NCBI GenBank assembly: GCA_948567375.1
Contig: OX419760.1
Location: forward strand, 44,082,001-44,146,000
DNA from: Lunularia cruciata
Lineage: Eukaryota; Streptophyta; Marchantiopsida; Lunulariales; Lunulariaceae
DNA: 64,000 bases
Direction: 5' to 3'
Each line of letters opens with the position of its first letter. The first letter of the stretch is position 1. Made by a program: the position numbers and the translations under genes. Positions 33,675-44,972 of the stretch are shown here, in pieces. Below the pieces are notes generated by a model that was not told where the DNA came from, ran no database searches, and worked only from the letters and a program-made list of their open reading frames with translations.

Positions 33675-34029
33675 TGTAACAATATGGAGTTTAGGGATGA
33701 AGTTAGGTTGGACTAACAAAGTAACAAATAGGCCAAATTAGCCTAAAATATTCTAGAAGTATTTAGGAAGCTTTTTGGGAAGCTTCCTGGCTAGCTTAGC
33801 TTGCACCCTAAGTAAGTAACTTCTAGAAAGAAGCTCTTAGAAGCATCCAACTAACTTAGCTTACAAGCCAAGTAGGTAGCTTCTTGAGAAGCTTCTCAAG
33901 AGTCTTGCATGCTCCTTATAAATACCAGAGCCAAAGCTCATGCTAGGCATTTGGAGTTTACTCACACTCAAGTGTCCCAATATGATCTTCCATTCTCCTA
34001 TTTCTCTCCTCTGTCTTAGGTCTTTTACA
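33675..34029 (+). repeat. 3' LTR of element A (355 bp)
   Basis: It starts TGTAACAATATGGAGTTTAG and ends gtcttttACA. It shares the short-module layout and private variants with 14,427-14,794. Its HSE units are degraded (only isolated GAA-gc-TTC pairs remain). The TATA box reads ttataaatacc. Confidence 0.88.
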
Positions 34030-35979
34030 ACATATATTTGGTCCTCTCATCATAGCAACAATTACAAGGTGTCAATCAAGTCCAAGGTCCAAATTGAGTT
34101 TAGGATAACTCTATAACAAGATCCTTTTTTTCAGATGGTACGAAGTCGTCTTGCAACATGCGACAAGGAGTACAACATCTTCTCCTTCAAGGAAGACCTT
34201 CTATTCCATGAAAACATGATATATGTTCTAGCCAAGGATGATTTCCAACTTGTGCACCTTCAAGAAGCCCATGGCTTACCAATTGTTGATCACACGGGTG
34301 TGGACATACCATGAGTACTCTGCAATGCCAATGGTGATGGCCCAAAAATGGCATGAGATGTTTGAGACTTTGTTGGATCATGTGAGAGTTTCCAATGTAA
34401 CAAGGCCAGCAACTAGAAACCAAGTGGATTCTTTCAACCACTCTCCATTCCATATGCTCAATGGGAACACATGAGCTTGGATCTCATTACATCCTTGCCC
34501 AAGACAAAGCAAGGTCACACAACAAAAATGGTGTTTGTAGATAAGCTTAGTAAGCAAATCCATTTGGCACCAACCTTTAATACCATAGATGCTACATCAT
34601 TGGCGCAGATCTACTTTGACACTATCTTCAAGCATCATGGGATGCCTCGTGTACTCATCTCCAACTGTGACACACAATTCATTGGAAAATTTTGGCAAGC
34701 ACTCTTCTAAATACTCTACACCAAGCTTGCTTTGTCCATAGCCTATCATCCTCAACTGATGGACAAATTGAATGTGCAAATCACACCTCAAAGGATATGC
34801 TTTGTGCCTTTGTCAATGTTTACCATACCAATTGGGATTAGTATCTTACACTTGCAAAGTTTGCATACAATAATTCCAAACAAGCAAGCATCGGATTCTC
34901 TCCTTTCTTCCTCAATTTTGGCCAAGATCCACTTGTTCCAAAATCCCTTCTTGCTCCTTTTCCATCTCACGTCCCTCATACTTCCACTTTCTTGACCACC
35001 ATATCCCAATCCCTCCAAGAAGCCAAATCTCATCTCCTTGTTGCTCAAAATCATTAGAAACAATATGCATGGCACTGTCATGTGATCTCATCTTTCAAGT
35101 TGGTAATAAGGTCATGGTCTCATCCAATAACCTACCCCTCCCACTTGATACCCAAGTCCGTAACTTGCTCCTAATTGGATAGGACCCTTTGATGTCACCC
35201 AAATCATTTCTCATGTTGCTTATCGACTTGCCTTGTCTTGTCATATGTGCATCCACCTTGTCTTTCATATTTCCAGGTTGAAACATTTTGTTCCTAATCT
35301 ATCTTCTTTTTCCTCTTGTGTCCAACCTCCTCCCATTCCTATCAATGATCATGAAGAGTATGAAGTTGATTGGATCCTTGCACATCGTCACATTCATTGA
35401 GGCCGTCAACAACATATAGAGTACAAAGTCCTCTAGAAAAGGTATCATCTTCATGATGCCACTTGGGAGCCTCTTTCTCATCTATAGAATGCACAAACAA
35501 CCATCCAGGAGTTTGAAGTTTCAATGGCAACAAGGGCGTCACCAACTAGCGGAAGGGGAATATGTAACAATATGGAATTTAGTGACAAAGTTAATCAAGG
35601 TTAACAAAGTAGCAAAATGGACCAAATTAGCCTAGAATATACTAGAAATATCTAGGAAACTACTTGGTACCCTCGCAAGTATTGGGTAACATGCATGCCA
35701 AGTGACAAATTCTAGGAGGAAGCTTCCCGGCTAGCTTAGATATCATGCCAAGTAGACGGCTTCTAGAAGGAAATTCCTTGAAAAACTTCTCTGTTATTTT
35801 GGCTTGCACTCCAAGAAAATGTTCAAGGAAACTGCCTGAGAAGCTTCTCAATAGCCTTGTATGTTCCCTATAAATACCAAAGTTGAAGCTCATGCTAAGT
35901 ATTCAAAGTTTCTCACACTCAAGTGTCCCAATGTGATCTTCCATTCTCCTATTTCTCTCCTTGGTCTCAGTCTTTTACA
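34030..35979 (+). mobile_element. Ty3/gypsy chromovirus fragment, element C (3' half)
   Basis: The copy begins abruptly in the RNase H-integrase linker and runs through integrase and chromodomain to its own 3' LTR (35,563-35,979). Integrase pieces: LQEAHGLPIVDHTGVD, MSLDLITSLPKTKQGHTTK (34,471) and the frame 34,471-34,710 with VLISNCDTQFIGKFWQALF. A polypurine tract (ggaaggggaata) sits at 35,551-35,562. No 5' half exists in the window: the sequence left of element A at 14,426 is not gypsy. So C was truncated by deletion or arrived truncated. All frames contain stops. Confidence 0.8.
35563..35979 (+). repeat. 3' LTR of element C (417 bp)
   Basis: It begins TGTAACAATATGGAATTTAG and ends cagtcttttACA, with ataaataccaaag as the TATA region. 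It is a long-form LTR with the extra cttgcactccaagaaa module. Many point changes have damaged the GAA/TTC arrays. Confidence 0.88.
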
Positions 35980-36165
35980 CTGAGTATGGTGTATCTCAAG
36001 ATGCTCTAGGTGGTCTCACATGGAGAAGTATAAACAAAACTAGCATAAAAATAACAATTGTAACACATGATGCTCCTCTCCATATCTGCAAAACCACACC
36101 ACTCACATCCAAACTCACATGAATAAATATAATCTCTCTAAACATTAAAATTGTAAACTCTCATA
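35980..36165 (-). mobile_element. Fragment of the LINE-like RT element (5' part)
   Basis: From 35,984 (tatggtgtatct) to about 36,160, blocks match 57,887-58,060 in the same orientation: gctctagg, cctcacatgg, acatgatgctcctctccatatct, gcaaaaccaca, and aatataatctctc. That region is the 5' portion of the minus-strand RT element at 54,707-58,060. The gypsy C LTR ends directly against it. Confidence 0.7.
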
Positions 36166-37120
36166 ATTTTCAATTTCTATCTCAAATAATTTAAAAACTA
36201 AATTCTAGTGGAACTCAAGCATGAATATCAAGAGATTAGAAATGAAAATTTTACACCCATCACTCAATCTGAAGTAATCACTTTAAACCTTTAAAAAAAT
36301 CTAAAAATACTCATCACTTTCTATTCAATTCTCCAGGAGCTTTCAATCTAGGTACCCATGGAAACGAATTAGAAAAACAAACATGGTAGACTATTCACTC
36401 GTCTGATACATGAAGGTGAGCTCTCTAAAACTCTCCAATATCCTTTCATACGTTGTCTCCTTTTTCTCTATCCCTTTCCGTCTCCTCTTGTGATATATAT
36501 GGTGTATTTGGAACCACTTGTCATTAACTTTAGTTAATAAGGACGAATTAGATTTGCTGATCAACGTGTATCGATGTTCATGATCTAAAACTTGCATGAG
36601 ATGCAGGATCCCTGGTAGTGCAGATAAGACTCTCAGTCCTCTCACACGTGACTACAAGGACGTTAGATACTCAATCATTAGTTGAGGAGCCGTGAATACC
36701 ATATCCTTATCCAAAATTTCATCCAACTCAATAACTAGGATCTGTGCTATTGGCTGTGCCCTAACCCTCGAATGTCCTTTAAATACTTCAGATTAGATAT
36801 ATGCAAATTCCCCGACAATCGACGATGCAAAAGAGGGAAAGTGCTGACTTGGACTGCGACCCGTACATGCAAAGGAGATGCATTCAAAATCCCTAAACGT
36901 CAAGACACGTGTCATTTGACAGGCCGTTTAGGTCGCAGCCAAAGCCGGTCTATCTTTAGTGTCAGCCTAACACCGTAACGGACTCAAGGATGGATCGCAC
37001 TACCATAAAGATGTATAGCAACGTGGATGGTATTGCACTGTATTCCGTTCATTCTCCTACATTATCCTCCTCATTCTCTTACATTGTCCTCTTCCATTCT
37101 CCTACGTTATTCTCCTTTAG
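36166..37120. other. No recognisable gene
   Basis: AT-rich at first, then GC-richer from about 36,760. Short frames on both strands (36,391-36,645 minus; 36,772-36,978 plus) show no motif. Confidence 0.4.
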
Positions 37121-37215
37121 ACTCTATTGGGGTTCAACTCCATTTTACCTTTTTCGTCTTTCTCTTTTCGGCTTGATGGGGTCTTCCCTTCTTTCGTGTT
37201 CTCTACGGTCCCTGT
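37121..37215 (+). repeat. Structured dispersed repeat (R-tail)
   Basis: It reads ACTCTATTGGGGTTCAACTC, cattttacct, then CGGCTTGATGGGGTCTTCCC and ctttcgtgttctctacGGTC. The first hairpin (ggggcttagcccc in other copies) is damaged; the second stem (gatgggg/tcttccc) is mostly kept. Confidence 0.75.
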
Positions 37216-38360
37216 TTTGTTTAAAATATTTCATTTATTTTCAAAGAAATTTATAGTCCAATTGTAACTTCTTAATTGCGATTCGTTCGATCTCTACGAG
37301 ATAGGCCGAATATGTTTTCAATAATTGATTTACTCTCATAATATTCTAGTAAAATCTTCAACTGAAAGCCTTATTATACCGCGGGGGGCTCTGGTTAGAA
37401 AACTGGTCAACTGGTTACCTGAGTTGCACGAGGATTTGTATGGTATGAGACAGTTTCCATTAACTTTAGCAGTACGAGAAAGCCAATAACTGCGTGTTCA
37501 ACATAACCAATCCGGTCTACCGGGGCCCTTCACAAAAGAAAACAATACAAAATTAATATTCTCGTAATCAAGTTCCCATGTAGACAAGTTCGAGCACCAC
37601 CACTCCTCCCTTTCATCAAGTGCAATTCTCGAGATATAGAAGACCCACTCTAGTCGAGCCACAACCTTCAAAGTGAACCCTGACCACCTGACTTCTTCGT
37701 TCCTCATATGAAATGTTGTGCACATGATTCTCATGATGGTCAAAGGCGATGGTGAAAGGTTGTACACACGATTCTCATGCTACCACTTTAAGAATGTTTC
37801 CTTTGGGTCCCTTCCTTCTTTTCTTTATCCTAGCATACCTACAAACTCTGATACATTTTGATATCCTTCCTACCGAACTACTACTCTACTGCCTTAAGTT
37901 TATGGGCGGGCGAGCGTCCCACATGAAAATCATGACCACCGAGATTCTTAGTAGGATCCATGTTACAGTAACGAAATGCAAGAATTTGAAGTTATGTTCC
38001 AACTCTTCGGTATAACCCGTACCCAAAAGTTCACACAACTTTAGCCATCCGGACTGGACTGCCGACCACCCTATATCCTTGCGTGTAAAGTGAGCTTCCC
38101 GAATGATAGTCATGAGCCTTGATGTTGTTGCCATCAGCTATCTAAAATTTCAAGTTTTGACTCTTTTGGCTGAGAACTTGAATATGCTGCTGGGGATTTT
38201 GTTGTAAAGTCTTGGAATGTCTTACCAGCAGATAATTCGCTCAACATGTTTTTGTAGATGCAAAAGTTTGCGGTGTTACGGAAACGTGACATTTCATATT
38301 TTGCATTTACTATGTTCTGCATTCATTTGTCGAGGATACGAGTAAGTGGTAGAAGAAAGA
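37216..38360. other. No recognisable gene
   Basis: Contains unremarkable short frames, such as 37,498-37,767 minus and 37,749-38,015 plus with 37,886-38,134 minus opposite. No motif or transposon end was recognised. Confidence 0.35.
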
Positions 38361-38434
38361 AAAGGCGACCGCGTAGAACACACGAAGGAGGATGGAAAAA
38401 ACCCCATCAAGCCGTGCAAGGGAGGAAAAAAAAG
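38361..38434 (-). repeat. Structured dispersed repeat (R-tail), reversed
   Basis: Plus strand: aaaggcgaccgcgtag, then acgaagga, gatgg, accccatcaagccgtgcaag. This matches the reverse complement of the repeat. Only the 3' half, up to the GC-rich hairpin, is present. Confidence 0.75.
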
Positions 38435-38775
38435 AAGTAAAAAGTAAGAAAAAGTAACCGACTATTTCTTGCTGGTTACCGTAAGAAATTCTGAGACATG
38501 CAAGCTGATGTGGCTATGGATCTAGGCACCCGACACGCGTTAAGTTGCTGGGTACAGACTTATCCTTCTCTTTAACCGCCAGATTGTCCACACTAGTTAT
38601 AATGTTGAAAGTAAGAATCCACACAAGGTAGCCACCACGCTGCCAATCAGAGAAAGGGAATCAATCATGCCAGCTAATCGGCCACCGAGATCCCATTCCA
38701 TGGTCTTCCATGTCAAGCACCACCTCTCCTCTGACAGAATCGCGACTCTGGTAATCAAATCAAGTTTGGGAAAAA

Positions 38776-39050
38776 GGCGACCGCGTAGGAAAATTGAAGG
38801 ATGGGAAGACCCCATCAAGCCGCACAAGGGGGAGACAAAAAAGGTAACATGGGGCTAAGCCCCAATAGAGTTGGTATGAGAAATCAAGTTTTGGTTTCTT
38901 CTTTTTTTCTTGGTTTTTGTCTTTCTTAATTTATTCATCTATTTTGCATCTTATAGGATATTGGGGCTTAGCCCCATGTTACATTTTTTCTCTCTCCCTT
39001 GTACGGTTTGATGGGGTCTTCTCATCCTTCGATTTTCCTACACGGTCGTC
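38776..39050. repeat. Inverted pair of R-tail repeats (potential long hairpin)
   Basis: The left arm (38,776-38,867) is a reversed copy: ggcgaccgcgtaggaaaa, gaaggatgggaagacccc, atcaagccgcacaaggg, aacatggggctaagcccc. The right arm (38,959-39,050) is a forward copy. The arms are about 92 nt, roughly 90 percent complementary, with an AT-rich spacer of about 91 nt. Each arm also has its own small hairpins. Most mismatches between arms are C/T or G/A. Confidence 0.85.
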
Positions 39051-39325
39051 TACTTTTTATTTGCTTATTAGGATATATGTGTTTGCTCTTGGAAAAAAAT
39101 TTGCAACTGTTCAGGGAAGGATCCAAGTGATAGCGTATTAGTGCATTCTGATTCGCATCAACTTCTTTGTTCTATAGAAGAGGCTTGGTTTACGCCTTTG
39201 CATCTTCATTAACACTTGTGAGATGATATCACACTAGATGCATATGGGTCCATATGGCTCGGTGTCTTTTTGAAAGATAGAGGAAAACTATCCATTATAC
39301 TATTAGGGATACATTGTTTTATCAT

Positions 39326-39645
39326 AGTATGAAAGAGTGGATATCTCATATTGTGAATATTGATATGTTTTGCAAATGATACAAGTTAGGGTAGATTTGT
39401 CTTTAATATAAAATGATAAGGTGACAAAAATTATGGATGTTATGATTATTGATCTCACCCATGATGCTGTAATAACTAATGTTTCTTAGTATGAATGAGT
39501 GGAAATTTGTATTTTGAATATTGGTATGTTTTAAAAATGACAGTAATCAGGGTAGATTTGTATTTAGTCCAAAATGATCAAGTAACAATAAAAGAGGTTA
39601 TGATTATGGATCCCACATGTGATGCAATAATAACTAAGGTCTCTA
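39326..39645. repeat. Tandem duplication, period about 162 bp
   Basis: Units start at 39,326 (agtatgaaagagtgg) and 39,488 (agtatgaatgagtgg). Both contain tgaatattg-tatgttttnnaaatga, agggtagatttgt, gttatgattat and gatgcnnntaataacta. They are diverged, and a third partial unit begins near 39,648. Confidence 0.8.
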
Positions 39646-39870
39646 AGTAAAACAATAAGGATATACAATGAAGTAAACTTTTTATTTCTCTAGCCTTGGA
39701 GTTATATGGAGTAATGAATATGGCATTTGCGGTAATACCTAAAGTTTCTAAGTATAACAATAAGGATATATAATGAAGTAAAATGTAGTAGTAATGGATA
39801 TGGCATTTGCTGTAATAACTAAGGTTTCTAAGTATAACAACAATAAGGATATACAATTAAAAAATCATTT
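39646..39870. repeat. Short tandem units around an RT-element fragment
   Basis: Three units begin with taagtataacaataaggatata or a close variant (about 39,648, 39,750 and 39,831). Between them occur gaatatggcatttg and ggatatggcatttg. The first and third carry ctagccttggagttatatg, which matches the RT element near 55,060, so the repeats were built from that fragment. Confidence 0.65.
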
Positions 39871-40135
39871 TATTCCCTTAGCCTTGGAGTTATATGAAGG
39901 AGGCATTTAACCCATCTATCAAGAAGTGCATGAGCTCTTATCATAGACTTCAAGGATACCACTTTCACTTTCTTACATCATAGCGTACTTTAAATATATA
40001 TTCATTGCTTTACAAAGAGCATTGGCTAATGCAATCTACAGGAGAGCAATTACACTAGATGATGTTACTTTGAATGTTCCAATAGTATGTAGACCATGTG
40101 ATATTGCATACCTAAGATATCTTAAATCTATAAGA
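39690..40135 (+). mobile_element. LINE-like RT element fragment, C-terminal end
   Basis: ISLALELYGVMNMAFAV (about 39,694) and IPLALELY (about 39,878) match the minus-strand element near 55,060. The stretch at 40,020-40,130 reads ANAIYRRAITLDDVTLNVP and then CRPCDIAYLRYL, homologous to AGAIYKRAITLGDIS at 54,920-54,875. A degraded R-tail follows at once (40,171-40,240), the same order as in the longer element. Confidence 0.65.
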
Positions 40136-40170
40136 TAAATTTTTTATACAGATACCATTCTACTTACTTA

Positions 40171-40240
40171 GTTCCATTCTACCTTTTATTTTTTATTTTT
40201 GTATGGATTGATGGAGTCTTCACATCCTTTTGTTATCTTT
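40171..40240 (+). repeat. Degraded R-tail following the RT fragment
   Basis: ttccattctacctttta, then tatggattgatggagtctt, cacatccttttgttatc. The first hairpin is lost. Its position directly downstream of the RT fragment supports the view that this repeat is the element's 3' end. Confidence 0.6.
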
Positions 40241-41140
40241 CACCATTGCGTTTCACCTTGTTCCTTATTTAGATTTCAAGGAACATGGTCTTAGGTGTAT
40301 GGCTTAGGTGTTTTATATATATGATTATATTTTCTAAATATTTAGATATATTAAGTTAAAATATATCATGAATACTAGAATATTACATATCATAAGATTA
40401 AAGGTTTCAAATAATTCCGCTATAGTACCTAAAGTATAATGAAGGACATTAGATCTAGTTTCCAAGTCGTACAATTATCTAGAGTAAATATTTTTGTATC
40501 TAGGCCAAGAAATATAATAACTCAAAGATTTGTTACCTTGGTTCACCATGGATTTATCGCTATAGATCTTCTCAACAGATTCTCTTGTTACATATTAGTG
40601 GTTTCAATTTCTCTAAATCTTAATCCACATTCTATGTTAACTAAATATATTATCTTCCATAAAACACCAAGAAGTAGTGATTATAAATCAAAATGTAATG
40701 TTCCTAAAAGCTTCTTTGATTGGAATATGAAACAGAACCTTACAATATCATCTTTCATCCCGTGAAGTCTAGACAAATTGCAAATGATTTTAACAAGTTG
40801 ATTCTTTTAGGACACACCGAGGTTCAGCTTTTAGGCGTAGTGTATTATTGTCCTATCACACCAATGCAAAATTAAGAAATTGGTATAATTTATTAAATTC
40901 CTCTTGGTACGAGTGTGCAAAAATGATAGAGGATAGAAATATGTAACGAGAAATATTGTTATTTCTGAATAGAGTTGAAGATCTATCAGACATCTTAGCA
41001 TTGAGTTTTTTCAATCTCACCGGAGTAGATACTCCTAATTGCATGCAGCAACTCAACTAAAAATCACTTAGATCATTCATAGATAGAATACAACAGTTCA
41101 TTCATGTAACATAGAAAACGCTTGAAAATAAGACAGCACA
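40241..41140. other. No recognisable gene; one open frame of 109 codons
   Basis: The frame 40,439-40,765 (plus) shows no known motif. The minus frame 40,856-41,056 is also unrecognised. The sequence is AT-rich. Confidence 0.35.
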
Positions 41141-41375
41141 GGACACACTTGAAACAAAGTGCAAGGTGATGGGAATGACCCTTGTGAGAAAAGTAAGCAC
41201 TCTAAGCTATGAGAACACAGTTATATACATAAGAGGTGAAGCAAAGAAGATGCTTAGCATAGAACACACCTAGAATAAGGTGCAAGGTGTTGGGAATGAC
41301 CTTGTAGGAAAGCTAAGCTATGAGAACACAATTATATACATAGAAGGTGAATCAAGTGAGGTGCTTGGTTAAACC
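41141..41375. repeat. Tandem duplication, period about 120 bp
   Basis: Units begin at 41,141 (ggacacacttgaaacaaag) and 41,261 (agaacacacctagaataag). Both contain gtgcaaggtg-tgggaatgac, taagctatgagaacaca and ttatatacata-gaggtgaa-caa. Confidence 0.8.
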
Positions 41376-42253
41376 CTGAGTGTTGCTGCTCCCCATAAAG
41401 ATAAACTAAACTTGAGATATCTAAACCAGAGATTACCTAAATCTAGCATATCATACACTTTTATTTTGAAAGTAGAATAAATCTGTTCACATAGAGGATT
41501 CTAAATGTTCAAACAAGGGGATCCTCTTGCTGAAAGGGTAGAATTGGATTATCAAAGTGATCTCTTCACATTCCCTTCTTACTTATTGAACAAACTATTT
41601 CCCTAACCTGATTTTCTTGTGGAAGGAACAAACTACATATATGATTTCCTATTTCCAACTGAGTGTAGTGGTGGTGAGTTAGAGGGCATTTCCTAGCTTT
41701 GAAAAAAATTAACTAATATTTTTTTAGTATTATATATCAGTTTTTCACTCAAGTAGAATCTTCTTGTCGCGGACTCTTGACTGAAATAAATATAATTATT
41801 CTAATCTAATCGGCACTAATCTAACTATATTTATACCACACTTACATTATTCTTCATACACCAAAATTGCCGGAAAAAATATCTAGACTAGTACTACTAT
41901 CCAACACTCTTATCTCTAACGGTAAAAGTTAAATACACACTACGCTTAGACTCTAACAAAGGCAAATTCAAATTTCCTTGCGAGCCAAAGCTCGACCCAA
42001 ACATGGATAGATCCGCTAGACAAAGACCAAAGTTTTTGACAAGAAGACTGAACTCGTCCGATCTCAAGTATTGTGGCTCGAGTCTTTTGCTACTGGAGAA
42101 GTAGCTGAGTCCTGGTCTCTTTTATAAAACGACAAAACGCGACAAGAGGACTTCCTGGACAAGAGAAAACAGACGTGGTGTGGGCTCGAAATAGGTGAGA
42201 GGTCTCCACCCGCGTTACCTTTACCTTTAGTCTCCACCCGGGTTATTCCTCTT
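41376..42253. other. No recognisable gene
   Basis: AT-rich DNA, GC-richer after 41,990. No motif seen. The last part repeats agtctccacccgngtta at about 42,203 and 42,230. Confidence 0.35.
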
Positions 42254-42432
42254 ACTATTGGGATTTAACTCCATCCTTCGTTTTTCCTACGCGGTCGCCT
42301 TCTTTTATTACTATTGGGATTTAACTCCATTTTTACTTCTTTTGTTTTGTTCCTTTGGTGGCTTGATGTATGTGGTCGCGCTTCACCTTAGCGGCTTTAT
42401 GGGGCTCTTCCCATCCTGCTTGGTCGCATTCT
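42254..42432 (+). repeat. Two adjacent R-tail copies
   Basis: The first (42,254-42,302) is contracted: actattgggatttaactc joins straight to catccttcgtttttcctac and gcggtcgcc. The second (42,312-42,432) repeats ctattgggatttaactcc, then has gtggcttgatg, a small insertion, ctttatggggctcttccc and atcctgcttggtcgca. Confidence 0.7.
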
Positions 42433-42893
42433 TTCCTGGTTACCTTTAGCCGGTGAAACTCATCTATTTCCTCGATCTCCACGTGTCATGAGTTTATTTC
42501 TTCCATCTCCGTTTTCGCCTGTAACCGCGGTTAATATTAACTGGTTAATATCGCAGTCCCTAGGTCGGTTACTGTAAAACATTGACTTGAGCAAGACACA
42601 CTCTCCCCACGCGCCAGGTCAGGCTTTAGACTTTATCCAGCTGCGCCGTAAACGCCAGAAAACGGCAATACGGCACCTTTCTCAATCTTGGCTCTCAATC
42701 TAAGAGCCAAGACTCACAGGCGGCGAAGTTAAAGAATAAGCGAAAGTATCAGGACCAATGAGACTGGATATGTAAACTTGACCGTATCAAGAATTGTGGA
42801 CACTGGACCGTTCTGACCCGTGCTGTCTCAATTGAGAAGACCTCTTACAGGATGACTTCGGTCTGCTCAGTTGAATCCACCCTTAGTTTCACC
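42433..42893. other. No recognisable gene
   Basis: Moderately GC-rich sequence between R-tail copies. No coding motif or RNA gene was recognised. Confidence 0.35.
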
Positions 42894-43073
42894 TTTGGGG
42901 TTTAGGCCCATTTTACCCCCTTCGTCTTTTCCTTGTGCGGCTTGATGGGGTCTTCCGCGTGTGAAAACAAGAGGGATGGGAACACCTTCTACATATACAT
43001 GTGGAAAAGGTGAATCTGCAGTGGTATAGAAGTGCGAAAAGGCGATCGCGTAGCAAACACGAAGGATGGGAAG
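42894..43073. repeat. Convergent pair of partial R-tail copies
   Basis: A forward copy at 42,894-42,956 (tttggggtttaggccca, then tgcggcttgatggggtcttc) faces a reversed partial at 43,037-43,073 (aaaggcgatcgcgtagcaaa, cacgaaggatgggaag). The spacer includes gagggatgggaacac, possibly another piece. Confidence 0.6.
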
Positions 43074-43266
43074 TTAAAATTTGCAATGTTATAAAAGTTA
43101 GTTTACTCATTTTGGATTTCCGAATACAAAATCGTATGACTATATGATATTTTAATTGACTTGATAACGGTCTATTCTTATAAATATACTATATTAATCT
43201 ATTACTTTGAGAAAATTTATCAAATTATTTGGTGTGACATCCTCAAGATATTTATAAAATAGAAAC

Positions 43267-43316
43267 TTCAAAAGTCAAGATACATTGGTTGGAACCAATG
43301 TATCTTGACTTTTGAA
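43267..43316. repeat. Perfect 50-bp palindrome (24-bp arms, 2-nt loop)
   Basis: The left arm (43,267-43,290) begins TTCAAAAGTC and ends CATTGGTT. The right arm (43,293-43,316) is its exact reverse complement, separated by GG. The design is the same as the palindrome at 2583-2626 (long perfect arms, 2-nt loop). Confidence 0.95.
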
Positions 43317-44300
43317 CCAATAAAACCAAACCATTACGAATATGATGGGATGAAGTTTAAACTTTTCAACTCTCTTTTAAAGCTCCCTCTCTCTTGTGAC
43401 CTAGCTAAGCCCCTCTCATCCCTTAGTTTGTTAGCAAAGAAACCTATCTTGTTGTTTGAGTCTTTATTTCCTTTGGATTAGTCTAGAACTTAGTACCTTG
43501 ACTTCCAAAACTAAATCTGTATTTCTTTCTTGTCAAACTTAGTGTTTTGCTATGCTCTTCTCACCTAGCTTTTAATGTTCTTACTCCTCTCTTTTGCTAT
43601 AACACTCATGGTTCCATAACCACCTGTTTATATATAGTTCCATTTACTTCAATTTTTGATTATCGGGGTATATTTATAACAATTTACAATCCTCTTCCTT
43701 TAGTGATTTTGCAAGAGGCGAATTAGGTGAATGAAGTGTTCAGATTGTACTCTATTTTTCTTGGCATTTATATTTCAAAGAAGCTAGTAATTCGTTTTTA
43801 GAAAATTGTAGATTTTGAGAATCTCTCATTATTTCTCCAATTACCAAATCTTACATTAATATACATATTACTTAAGCAACTTTTAAGTTACAAAAACTAC
43901 AATATATTTTATAACTATATCAACTATCAATATTTTATTTTGTTATAGATAGTTTGAACATGATGATCTCATTTATCAGTATGCTTCTAATTCTTTTAGA
44001 TCATCTAATATAGAATATAGAATTTCCCACTTATGAATTGATCAAGTGGAATCTCCTTATTTAAATAGTGGAAAATACATTTTATGATAGAGAAATGTTG
44101 CTTAAGTTGGAAGTAAACTTACAGTAAGGTCATTAATCATTTAAAAATTTTACATTTTTTTCTATTTACTTAGGATTCAATATGTCACTGTGAAAATTAG
44201 AGTAATAATTTTGATTTTTTCTGAAAGGTTAGATATAGAATAAAGAGATTTGTTTTTTAAACAGATAAGGATAATAAAATTGGTGATGTTGATGACCCGC
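43317..44300. other. AT-rich stretch, no gene seen
   Basis: No open frame of note and no repeat or RNA gene recognised. It may include the unrecognised 5' part of the Mutator-like element that follows. Confidence 0.4.
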
Positions 44301-44972
44301 ACACATTGTGTACTGCAATTACAAAGACTATTTATACTCATCTAATGAACAATCCACAATCATGCTTCCTATCTGATCTCAACCTAAAGCTCGTCAACTA
44401 TCAAAAGTTTCTAGGTGCACTATGTATGAATCTTTTGACCATCTTAAACTTGCTGCTCAATACCATGCAGCTACGAACAATTACAACTTTGATGTGAAAT
44501 CACACAACAACAAAAGAATGGTTCTAAAGTGTCACATTATCCCAAGAGGTTCAAATTGCTCTTACTATCTTCATGTTATCTTTAACAAACAACACAAGAT
44601 GAACATTGATCATTCTTACCAAGGAACTCTAGCAAGATTGAGAGTTCTCAAACCTATCACAAATGGGTGATTGAGAAACTTCAAGAAGGACCACTCATGA
44701 TGGATTCAACCATGAAAGCAAATACCATTCAAACCTACTTCAAGAGGACTTACAACACTAAACTTATTAATAGCACCACTACAAAAGCAAAACAAATATT
44801 GGTAAAAAAGTATATAAATGGCCAGAGTGCTTTTCTCAAACAAGTAGAAACTTTGAAGAATGATAGCATGATTCAATGCTTTGAGAGGATATTTTTTTGT
44901 ACAAGAGCTGCACACCATGCATATCCAAAGGTTTATGACGGTTGATATAACTTTCATAGATAATTGCTTCAT

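Larger units (their letters stand above)
14427..34029 (+). mobile_element. Ty3/gypsy chromovirus, element A (outer element of nest)
   Basis: The element has 5' LTR (14,427-14,794), primer binding site, gag with zinc knuckle, protease, RT, RNase H, integrase, chromodomain, polypurine tract and 3' LTR (33,675-34,029). Two insertions split it: a solo LTR at 17,699-18,050 and element B at 19,091-32,795. Removing them rejoins the reading order exactly. The two A LTRs share private features (ataggccaaattagcctaaaa, aagccaagtaggnagctt, same short module count), which supports the pairing. A possible 4-bp target duplication ACAT flanks it (14,423-14,426 and 34,030-34,033), but the outer flanks are not the same sequence, so it is unproven. 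All frames carry stops. Confidence 0.8.

Noticed and set aside
38776-38870. Resemblance of the R-tail to the 5S rRNA C box (GGATGGG..GACC)
   Set aside because: Only about a dozen bases agree, and the rest of the 5S promoter is absent. A 5S-derived SINE is not supported.
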